64,000 nucleotides of DNA from Clavelina lepadiformis (taxonomy: Eukaryota > Chordata > Ascidiacea > Aplousobranchia > Clavelinidae), in NCBI RefSeq assembly GCF_947623445.1, contig NC_135243.1:15378501-15442500 (forward strand), given 5' to 3'. Positions 48,039 through 58,600 of this stretch are shown here, in pieces (position 1 is the stretch's first letter; every line of letters starts with the position of its first letter). The translations under genes and the position numbers were made by a program. The notes beneath the pieces were generated by a model. It did not search any database, was not told the origin of the DNA, and was given only the letters and a program-made list of their open reading frames with translations.

Positions 48039-48413
48039 AAATGTGGTGAACGAAAAAATCTTCCCGCGCAACTCAAGTAGGCTAAGCCATGCCTTGATAC
48101 AAAACAGCAGCATTATCAGTTCAAGGAACTGAAACTAAGTTAATTGCTGAACCTAAAACTCTCACCTGATTTCAATAATTAATTTCAATTAAAATTAACA
48201 CCCAATGGATCCCAATAACTGCACCCTAATAATAAGACTAATCTGTTCCAGCAGCAAACAGATCTGAAAATCATTGTCGTCGTCTGCATGTTTATTGTTA
48301 TGTAGTGAACCGTGACCGTGGAGAAACTAGAATATGCTCCAAGAGAATAAAAGAAACAAACATGACGTCATGCGCAAAAGAGAAGTTTCTACTCATGTGT
48401 TTAAATCTCTTTG
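48039..48413. repeat. right long terminal inverted repeat of the P-like element
   Basis: Reverse complement of the left repeat, including CATGACGTCATG at 48361-48372. A diverged partial copy of its inner third (GGTGCAGTT.TTGGGATC ... TTAATTATTGAAAT) lies just inside, at about 47868-47934, and contains the start codon of the second gene. Confidence 0.9.
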
Positions 48414-48424
48414 GGTGTACCGAT

Positions 48425-49290
48425 GATTTGGGAACCTTTTCTCCCCATTATCGAATTAACAATTGAACTTTCACTTTGTGTGCGGTTTGCGCAAAAGGTT
48501 TGTCTTCGCTGTTTAGGGAAATTTGACTTGCGAAACTTCAGAAAATATTTGTTTTGCAAAACATGTCGGTTTGGTGGATATCCGGATTGCAGAGCATAGA
48601 AATTTTCATCAAGATTGTCCGAACAGCAAAAAGTTTCAAGTGCGAATGCGTATAAATGTTTGTATAGACAAGATGTGTGCTCTTGTCTCAGGTGCGCAAT
48701 TACGTAGCAATGTACACAGTTTGACAAATTCAACCTCTAAAAATTAAAACAGACATAAGCATAGCCAGGGGGAGGTGCCATCGCCCCTTCTCCCCAAATT
48801 TTTGTGTCTATAAGCTTCTACATCAGGTTGCGGTGTCTTAAAACAAACACTTTGTAGTTCCCTTAGGCATTAAGTGCAAAGTTGCGCACCTAAGGTGCAC
48901 AACTTAAGCTCAGGGAAAAGAGTAACCTATTGAGTGCGTCTGCGTTAAACTCTGCAGTTTGGCTGAACGCTAGTTAAGTGCAAGCGCATTGCTGCCTCCA
49001 ATGCATGGATTACTGGTAACTTTGAAGTAGAAGTGAACTGTTGGTACTGTGAAACTAGGTTCATTACATTGGTTGTAACCACTCTACTTTTTTATTTGTT
49101 TGAATGATTCCATTCAATTTTCTAAGATGAATAGTGAATATTTGACAAAATTCGGATTGTGTAGTGGTTTTTAAATTATGTGCAAAAACGTTTCTGACCA
49201 ATAGGTGGTTTCAAATTTAGGAGCAATAAACAAACTGTAATATCTCGAGATCCGTTCATTGTATGAGGATAATCTACTTTTATGTTTTCA
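48425..49290. other. flank of the P-like element, no gene recognised
   Basis: A 110-codon frame on the - strand (48401-48733) crosses the element boundary, so it cannot be an ancestral gene in that form. A cysteine-pair-containing 62-codon frame on + (48411-48599) also begins inside the element. Neither resembles a known family. Confidence 0.35.
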
Positions 49291-49293
49291 TGG

Positions 49294-49814
49294 CTATATA
49301 GCAGTGGTTCCCAAACTATGGTACGCGTACCACTAGTGGTACACGCAGGTCTTCCAAGTGGTACGCGAGCAACTTATCAAGCTCACTCCAAACGATCACA
49401 AAAGATCCTTTATTGTCGTCGGCATTATTTTAATTCACATAAATTAGGTAGAGCGTGAAATTTCATGCTATATTCCCTACTAAATACTAATTGCTTAGGG
49501 TATTTACGCATTGGATTGTAAAACAGGGTTTCTTTGTGACGAAATAGAACGTCATTAATTACTACGTAACAAATCCTTGAAGTCAGTTTTTGTAATACGT
49601 TAGTTATGCTGTAGCACTGTAGCGAGGGCGGTAAAAGTTCGACTAATTTTTGTATAATATTCACGAGCCTTTAGTAAACATTTTGCCTATCATTTTTTAT
49701 TTTTGAATTCTGGAGTTTTGTCGGACCACCTACAATGTAGGTGGTACGAGAACGCTGCATGAACCAAAAAAATTGTACGCGAGTAGATAAAGTTTGGGAA
49801 CCACTGCTATATAG
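49294..49814. mobile_element. 505-bp hAT (Charlie-like) MITE with perfect 8-bp target duplication
   Basis: Spans 49302-49806. Starts CAGTGGTTCCCAAACTATGG; reversed right end starts CAGTGGTTCCCAAACTTTAT (16 identical bases). Flanked by CTATATAG at 49294-49301 and 49807-49814. GTGGTACGCG words recur near both ends. No transposase coding. Confidence 0.92.
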
Positions 49815-49819
49815 GCTTT

Positions 49820-52800
49820 CAACCGCTACTCATCCACATGAAAATGAGCTACTACCTTTACTTTTTGAAATACAAACCTTTGACCCCCTAATTTTGAATT
49901 ACAATAAAACAATGATGTGGAAGTTCTTTTGAAAATTTTACTCAATTTGAATTTGAATTTTTTACTCAAAGGGGAAAGCTAGATTAAAATTTTGCCACAA
50001 ACAGCATGTTGTTACAGCCACAATTTTCACGCAATGGTTATTGCAAACTACTAGTCAATTTATCTAATTATAAGTGTTTTCTATTGTAGTGAAAAGGTCT
50101 TGTTATTGGATTTTGTCTTTATGAAACCACTTCTTTTTTGTATTAGGCTAGCAGTTTTCATTATTTTTTTAGTTCATCTTTATATATGATTTAATAAAAA
50201 CTGCATCTTACTTATATCTACATCTCACATTATAGTGCATAACACGTTTGAAAAATTGATTTAAAATAACTTGTTACCGATATGATATTACTTGCTTTCA
50301 ATAACTACTTTTAACATCTTGACTATCTGACACTCTTTAGTTTCAACTGTGAAACACTATACAAGCCATATTCGGTAAGAAATGCATCAGGTTTTGTTTT
50401 TGGAAATAAACAAATTGTTTACAGTTGACATTATTGAGATTGGAAAAATTTGTCCGAATAAGTGCTGTTGCAGAAGTCTCAAAGACAGAAAGAATCATTG
50501 TTCACACTGTCTATAACCCACAGTGATGTATTCCTAAAAATAGATGTGTAGATTTGCTATCAAACGGTTATGGTGTTGTATCCAAATGTTTATTCTTGGA
50601 TTATAGAGAAGTCAATAAGCTTGAACTTAGCCTAAATAAATGGGTGATAGTGATATAATTGGTTAAATATGCATTGTTTTGATGTAGCTTTTAAATAGTT
50701 ATTTAATTGTAATCTTGCCGAATAACAAAAAATAGTATGTTAGTGATACCTATTTTCAAACTCAGGAGCTTGATGCTCCAGACTAACCACAATCACTTTC
50801 TGACCAGACCAAATTCTGCCGCAAATGCTGTTAACAAAAATGTAATTTTAAAGTTGTGTATGAATTACTAAATGCACTTAACTAAAATGAAAGAAAAAAT
50901 AAAACAAAATGAAACGATTTAAATGCTATTAACATTTACGCTCATTAGGGAATTGGGAAGCTTCCATCACAATTTTAGGCCCATGTATACTTACAAATTG
51001 CATCATATGCTATCTGCTCCTATTAGGCTTCCAAAAATATTGTTTGTATGTCAACAACAGAGCGATGGTAACAGTTGTACTCATGGTACTGAAACCTCTC
51101 TTACATTCAGCTTAACTACAATCACCATAAACTGCTTTATGCGCATTTTTTCTTACAAGGAAAAAAGTTTACAAGTAAGAAAAAATTTGAGCCTGGTATA
51201 AAATTATTTGTTGTCTGGTTACAAGACAGTATCTTAAGGAATAAAGGTATCCTATAAATTGCGGACCCTTCCCCCACTTTTTGTAACCATGGAGTCCTAG
51301 TTCCTATCTAATTATAACTTAGTTATCACATAGTAATTTAAACCTTCTAATTTCTTCTAATGCCATTATCTAAATGTAACTTCAATTCAACCGCACACGC
51401 CTAAAATAAACTTTAATCCATGCATTCTTTTCTCCTTTTGATCTGATGATGTCAGTTATTATCACACCAATGGAACTAGCATTAAGACAAGACAAAAAAT
51501 CATTTATTTCAGTTGCTTGTGATGACATAAACTCCTTATTATGTTATTACATCATTTCGTAACTTGGTCTTTGTTTGTTGTGTTTGTAATAACCAGCACA
51601 TATTTTCAAAAAAGTAGTTCAGTACCAGGATGGAGCCTTTTTCCCTTCGTGCGAAATTGCTTATCATTTTACATTCCTGAGCTTTCCTCTGAATTTCTGT
51701 GCTTGATAATTGAATCCACGGTTTGTTTGTGACTAGTTTGTAATTACTAGCCTACTATGCTGAGCTGGGCAACCGCTTTTGTAAAAAGAGCATCGCTTGG
51801 TTTTTGCTCTTAGACTATAAAGAAAGGGCTGCCATTATTTCGCGTTCAAACCTCAGTTTCTTGTTAATCTAAGTTAAATGTTATAATATAGTAACTTGAA
51901 CCTTAACTAAATCTATCTTCTAATTTAAACCTAAATCCAAGACTTGTTAAAGTAAGTTAAAGCTATCTAATTACAGTTTATAAACTGCTACTACTCAGCC
52001 TGGTTGGGCCCGGGTAATTACTTTTTTGTCCCATCCCTAGCCTACGCAAATGTGTAGTCAAGTCAATTACGCGCAATTTTTGGAAACTTACCAATTATAT
52101 GTTTTCCTGTGTGCCTACTGGCGGTGAGTCATACTTTTATGATATCTTATACCTAACTATATTTTTCAGTAAAAATGTCTTGCACTGATTTTTCTCACAA
52201 AAACAATCAAAAAAGGCGCAACTGAGGGAAGAGTTGGTACAGTGGTAAAGTGTGAATCGTTCTTAATTTTGTCGACTTAGTCGACGCGCTTTACTAAGTA
52301 TGCTGTATTTGAGTAAAAAAAATGGAAAGTACCACAGACAAAAACTGATGAATGATATCACTTTCATGTTTGTTATTAGAAATAGTTTCGTATTCTATAT
52401 ATAGAGTTGTAAATACAAAAAAATCAAATATAACTAATCAGAGTTAAAAAAAGATAAACGGAAATGAGAAGAAACAACCATAAATGCTGACCAAGGTCAT
52501 AACATGCTTATACTAGAATACTCACAATATGATTGCAAAGTTTCATTGTCATGTCTTATTTCATAACAGACCACTTTGTTGCTTTCAACGATTCCACCAC
52601 TAAAGACCAGCTAAAATATTATATGTTGGGTTAGTCGGAATGGGAAGGATAAAATACCTTCTTGGCCAACATGTGGCTTTATACAGTTAATCTCCAAGCT
52701 TTGAACGGGACCATTTAAGTTGTTCAAAAGACGAATTATCTTTCTAATATAGAATCCATCCAATATAATCGAAAGCTTATCTCATATGGTAACACACCAG

Positions 52801-53600
52801 ATGGAAAATTATAACGATTTATCCAGATATATGCGTCTTACCATGCTATCACACAAAATGGTTTGACCTCGTTCAGACGTACAGATACTGGCCAACATAG
52901 ACCTAATTTTACCAAAATAAAAAAATATAATTTGCTGTATATGCTAATATGTTGGTTGTTGTATTCAGTGCTAGTAGAATTGCCCAATTACTGACGCTAA
53001 TGTAAATGGATAATAATTAAAAGTAAACAAATAAGTCAAAGCTGGAAAAGCTTGCAATGCACACTGAACTAGTTTAAAGAAAACTTTAGATATTAAAGAA
53101 AGCTTTTATACATTATTTACTGCCAACAGCTGATAATCATGCACAATGCACACACCACCACACTCACCAGACTATTCTATGTGACCTATGTACCACAACC
53201 CTTTGACCTCTAGTCACGTGGGCATTGAAAGCGTGGGCTGCGGTTTTATGCTAGATGCGAGAATTTTGGGAATATTTTTATGTAATCAAAGGTTACGTCT
53301 TCCATTTAGTATCTTAAGTTATTTGTGTCAATATATTTGCATTTCTTTCATTAACAAGCCCGAATAGCTTTGATTTCTGCACTCGGTATGTTTAATGATA
53401 TTTTCGGCATAATATGCCTTATACTGAGATATTTGGTAAGTGTAGGTTTTCTTTTATTGACAGAAATGAGAATTTTGGATTAATCAGGAACTTTCGATTA
53501 AAATTCTCTGTGTTTATGTATTTAATCCATTAGCAAGTTATTTATGATCATTTGTTATTGTTTAGCATGGCTTTAAATTGATATTGAGGTAATAAATTGA
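49820..53600. other. 3.8-kb intergenic stretch, no gene recognised
   Basis: AT-rich throughout, with only short unremarkable frames (for example 50923-51201). A TGGTACAGTGGTAAAGTG phrase near 52235 resembles a tRNA A-box but no B-box follows at the right distance. The WDR45 promoter should lie in the last few hundred bases; no TATA/CCAAT pair stands out. Confidence 0.35.
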
Positions 53601-53657
53601 ACTTGCTAAAATAGTGCATTGTGTGATAAAGTGAATCGAACTGAACCGTTTACTAGT

Positions 53658-54692
53658 ATGGAGTACAATGTGAATAATATTTCTTTTAACCAAGACAAAT
53701 CATGTTTTACTGCTTCTATGGATGATGGTATGAGACTTTACAATGCTGAACCATTAGCTGAAAAAACCAGATTGGATGTTGATCAAGTCGGAAGTGTTTG
53801 CAAAGTGGAAATGTTGTATCGAACCAATTTACTAGCTGTTATTTTTGGTGGAAAACATCCAAAATATTCTTCAAATATCGTACAAATCTGGGATGACAGA
53901 ATAAAGTCGTTTGTATTAAAGTATGTGCTGCCAGATAAAGTGCTTAATGTCCATCTCTGCCAAGACAAGATTGTTATTGTTTTAAGAACAAAAGTATATG
54001 TTTTTACATTTCCCAATAATTCGAAGTTAATGTTTCAAGTGGATACAAGAGAGAATCCGCTTGGTATATGTCAGGTTAGTCCTTCCTCAGGAAAACATTT
54101 GCTGGCTGTGCTTGGTCATGCTGTTGGAAGTTTGCAACTCATTCATCTTTCAAAAGTTGGTGAAAATAAATCAAGCAGTCCAATCACTATAAGTGCACAT
54201 CAAGCTGACATTGCCTGTATGGCAGTTAATAACCAGGGAAGCATTATCGCCACAGCTTCTGAAAAAGGGACTCTTATTCGATTATTTGATACACAAAATT
54301 GTCAAAAACTAATGGAACTTAGACGAGGTACAGATCAAGCAATTTTACACTGCATAAATTTCAGCAAAGATTCTTCTTTTTTGTGTGCAGCAAGTGATAA
54401 AGGTACAGTGCACATTTTTGCATTAAGAGATACGACCCTAAATCGTCGCTCTGCATTTGCTAAGGCTGGACAGGTTAGTCCTTTTCAACAATACACAAGC
54501 TCACAATGGAGTTTTTGCAATTTTACTGTGCCTGCAGAATGCCCCTGCATGTGTGCGTTTGGACCTGGAAAATCTGTTATTGCTGTTTGTATTGACGGAA
54601 CGTTTCATAAATATGTATTTACCGAAGAAGGTGCTTGCAGTAGAGAAGGATACGATGTTTACCTCAATCTTGAAGATGAAAATGATTTCTAA
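53658..54692 (+). CDS. WDR45: WDR45/WIPI4-type PROPPIN, single exon
   Basis: An uninterrupted frame of 344 codons from the ATG at 53658; the frame stays open 13 codons further upstream without another ATG. It matches WIPI4 along its length: FNQDKSCF, YNAEPLAEK, VGSVCKVEML, NIVQIWDD, DKIVIVLRTKVYVF, HQADIACMAVN, ASEKGTLIRLFDTQ, the phosphoinositide-binding LRRGTDQA, SDKGTVHIFALRDT, LNRRSAFA and the acidic end DVYLNLEDENDF. PROPPINs are seven-bladed beta-propellers that bind PI3P/PI(3,5)P2 and act in autophagosome formation; WIPI4 partners ATG2. LNRRSA and the acidic C-terminus favour WIPI4 (WDR45) over WIPI3 (WDR45B). The absence of introns contrasts with its neighbours and suggests a retrocopy or intron loss. 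No disabling change is visible. Confidence 0.93.
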   Translation: MEYNVNNISFNQDKSCFTASMDDGMRLYNAEPLAEKTRLDVDQVGSVCKVEMLYRTNLLAVIFGGKHPKYSSNIVQIWDDRIKSFVLKYVLPDKVLNVHLCQDKIVIVLRTKVYVFTFPNNSKLMFQVDTRENPLGICQVSPSSGKHLLAVLGHAVGSLQLIHLSKVGENKSSSPITISAHQADIACMAVNNQGSIIATASEKGTLIRLFDTQNCQKLMELRRGTDQAILHCINFSKDSSFLCAASDKGTVHIFALRDTTLNRRSAFAKAGQVSPFQQYTSSQWSFCNFTVPAECPCMCAFGPGKSVIAVCIDGTFHKYVFTEEGACSREGYDVYLNLEDENDF

Positions 54693-55515
54693 TTCCGCTT
54701 TGTATTGTTTTAACAATGTATCAAACCATACCTATGTTTAATTAAGCCCTTGCTTTTGTTATATACTTTATTTTCTTTTCCGGAATGTACTAACTTAGCA
54801 GTAAACTATATTTATCAATCTTTAGAGCATGTGCTGAATTGCGACACAACTACATTATATCTGTACGTAGGCTTCCGACGAAAAAAGGCTTGTAATAAGA
54901 GCCAAGGTCATTATTGCCATGTTGCTTCAACTATGACAATAATAACATTGCTGTGTTATTAAGTGACAACTTTGCTTTATTTTGTTGGTTTATGTTTAAA
55001 AATTATGCGATAATGTGTTACATAAGTGGAAGATTTTTGTGAACTTGAGTACTGCATAAATTTATAAAGTTTAGTGGAAAGCGTTGATTTAGTTTTGTGG
55101 TATCAGTGGTAAACTTAAGTAAGAAAAAGATTTTTGACAACTATGTTCCATTACCAAATTCGTACATTTATCATTTAGATTCTCATTTTCTATTCAATTA
55201 CAGTAGAACATTGGTAGGTCGACCATGGGACTGTTGTCTAATAGAAATATACATGGCAATATAATAGAAGATATTTCGGACCCCATTTTAGTGGTGATAT
55301 CTGAGTGGTCGTCAACCGAGGTTCTACTCTTTTTATTTGAAAACAAAATACAATGTTTAGAATTTGCATCATGTTACATGACAAATTTAGCAACACATTG
55401 ATGTAATTTTACAATTTGGTGCCAATATTGATAGAATCATTTGTGTATGAACATCATGTTAACTACATGATATTTGTGTTTAACCAAGCCAAATAATTTT
55501 TCTTGCAGCACATCC

Positions 55516-55538
55516 CTATATATATATATATATATAGT
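55516..55538. repeat. TA microsatellite
   Basis: A run of about eleven TA dinucleotides between the WDR45 3' end and the PRKDC start. Confidence 0.85.
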
Positions 55539-55657
55539 TATGTGTTTGTACTTACTGTTATTGTTGTATTTATTTTACGTTTTTTGCTCACATCTTTTAC
55601 TTGTCTGTATTATCTTTGCAAAGTTTTCTTTTAGAATGTTTTTGGTAAACATATAAA

Positions 55658-58600
55658 ATGCGCAAGTTATCAGAATGCTTAAGATTACTGCATTCCAAGT
55701 CTTATTTTCAAGATGAAGTTTCAACGTATCAGTTAGAACAGGTGGTAGATGAAATTAAAGAAATATGTTCACTCAGTCTCACGAAAGCAGATATAGGTAA
55801 TTTACTTACACTGCATTAACTTTCTAATTTAGCTATTTATTTAAAATAATTTATCTGTCAACAGTGTTAAACTTTAATTATTCAATGGTGTGTGTACTGC
55901 CGCTCAAATTTTGCTAAACTCTCTTATTATTTGGCATTGTTATCACGGTTCGGGTTAGTAATTGTAGTTGGCTCCAAAACATGGCCAGTTAGTGATTTTG
56001 TTACATGCACTGTTTTGATTAAATGCAAACTTACCAATTAACCCAAGCATGAGTCATTTCAATAAATGGTAGTAATTTCTTAAAATTTATGAGCATTGTG
56101 TTTTGATCGATCTAGAAGCAAAAAAGAGGTCTGTGAAATATGGTCAAGGTTCGAGGTTAAATGAAAAATAAATATCTTGCAAAATGGGCGATAAATTCTT
56201 GCCATACCTTAACTATTCTGATAAGAAATGTGGTTTACATTTCTAAGATTGCAGATCCGGTTGTGGCAGCAGCTCTGTCTGTGCATATTCCAACACAGAA
56301 GGACCATTTTAGTTGTCCTGATATATTACCATCTAGTGACTTGAACAATTCTGCTCCTAATGGTTTTGGTTGGAAAAGCTAGTGCACATACCAAATCCTC
56401 ATGCACATCCTCCTGATAAAGATATCGGACATGATCAAGTAGTAGTGCTTTGTTGTCGATATCTGTAGATACGTCAACCTGGAGTGCATACCATGTTGAT
56501 GTATTAATCCTCTCCAACAGTTGTGTCTAAATGTCTTCAGCTTTTTCCTCACTGAGTCTAGTCACAGTGCTAGCCGACAAAGGCACATGTTCTATCTTTT
56601 TAACAGCAGTCTCTCCTATAAATTCAAGTCAAATGACTTTAATGAAGGGCAAGATCAATTCTTCACCGATAGTGAATGGCTTAATTTCCTTAGCTACAGG
56701 GTTAGCCACCAAATATGATGTTCTCAATACATTCTCGTTTAATGATATTGTAGCCCTCAGAAATTTCTTATGTCATTCGTGTTCTCGTTTTTTTTCTTTC
56801 GAAAAACTCCAGGGGCTTGTCTTTTAACTCAGAGTGCTTGGTTTTCAAGTGTTGAAGCAGTTTTGAAGGTTTCCTTGCCTCATTAGACAGCTGGTCGCCT
56901 CAAAGTATGCAGAGTGGGGTTGGTATGTGGGAATCACCTATCGCAATGAATCCATATTTCAAGTAGGATCCATGGTATAGTCTGTTAAAATATTTCTGTT
57001 TCTTTGATGTTGAAGACTCTTCTTCTGTCTCTTTACTTGTTCTATTCCCCTTTGTGAGGAAACTATGCAACGATGTCTATTTCATACTCATTTGCTAATT
57101 TGTGGGTTAAAATTTTCAACTATACTGCCTCTTTTGCCAAAATTTAGTGCCCTTTTAATAAATAAATAACTTCTTTAAATAAATGCAATCAGTGACCTAT
57201 ACTACAATAAAACCATTCCTAAATCAATAATTATTACAAATATTTCTATAACAACTGACCGCATCTTGCTCTGAACATTTCCCAATCTACTCACAAAATA
57301 AATGCTCCAACCCACCTTAAATAAACGAAAGGAATAGTCATAGAGAACTTTCTATTCGTTCATCTATGACAAAATTAAATGAATTGCACACAAAACTTTA
57401 CAGAGAATTCCTGTTAACAAGTATCTTTATGATACTTATCTCACAAGTAGGCTTAATAGTATCAAGATGAGAAAAAAACTTCAAGTAATTTGCAGAAAAA
57501 TTGTGTGTAAAAGAATAAACTATGCAACTACACAGACCGAAAACGTATTGATAGCAACAAAATAAAATGGAAATAACTAAATTTTTCTTGTGTGGCCTGG
57601 TACCAATTGTTCAGGTGGCCTGGGGTTGGAGACCACTGGTGTAGTGTACAGTTTGAAGGAAAACCCAAACAATACAAAAACAAACATTGTACAGGTAATG
57701 CATATCAATACATAGAATAGAAAGCATAATTGAGTTTTTAAATGTTATACTGTAGACAAATAGCCATCTAACTGGGGGCCATGGCTCAAATTTGGAGCTT
57801 CGATCTAACTATAATTGGTTGCATATTATATCCTATAATGAAATATAACTGTGGGCCACATGATAATTTCAGAACCTTTTCAAATTAGTCTGTTTGAGTT
57901 GGACTGTTGCTGGGCCACCTGATGTGGTTAAGTACAGCCATAAAAGCAAACATCTGAAAAAAGCAAATAGCACTTGTAACCTCCTACTTACAAAACGCAT
58001 ATTTTTACATTGACATAGTGAAAATGCGAGCAAATTTTTATTTATAACACTATTAACTCACTACACCTTATCTTTAATAATTGTGACTGGGACAGTAGTT
58101 TAATCAATCACAGCGAAAGAACAAATGATACTCAGTCACACATATCTAATCAAACTAGCCAGAGAACTGTATAATTATATATACTGAATAAGTTCAAGTT
58201 TTTTTTAATAGTATTGATGACGTGATGATATCCAAAACATTTTGTAAGTTGAATCTTGATTCCAAACCTCATAATTAAGACTTTAATCCCATGCTTGCGC
58301 TAACCATTGCTTGATTTTGGCGTTAAGGTCGCGAAACAACTTAACATTTTAGTGATACAAGAATATCTTTATTTGGTAATTGGAGGCTATCACACTAAAA
58401 CTTGTGGAAAGAATGTAATTAGGTTGAACTTCCATCAAATTTAAATCATAATAATTTCAACAAATAATGTGTGCTACGAAAAAAAGAGAAAAGTACATAA
58501 AAATTATCAGTTATCAATTATCAGAAATTGTAGTTATTGTTTTTGCATTTTGCAAGATTCAAAAGATAAGGATGGCTTTGCACTGAGTGACATTTTTAAT

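Larger units (their letters stand above)
42383..48421. mobile_element. 6.0-kb P-like (THAP) DNA transposon with long inverted repeats and two convergent genes
   Basis: Element 42391-48413 is bounded by the 8-bp direct repeat GGTGTACC (42383-42390 and 48414-48421). Terminal inverted repeats of about 375 bp (42391-42765 and 48039-48413) look identical base for base, apart from one extra base at the extreme right end. An 8-bp duplication plus a THAP/P-type transposase on + identifies the P superfamily. A second spliced gene on - converges on the transposase; their stop codons are about 110 bp apart (46584 and 46692). The interior is largely intact, so the insertion is young. P-like elements have been reported from Ciona; whether this lineage with its second gene is among them I cannot check. 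Confidence 0.92.

Noticed and set aside
48401..48733. 110-codon - strand frame at the right edge of the P-like element
   Set aside because: It runs across the element/flank junction, so it is a chance fusion; no family resemblance.
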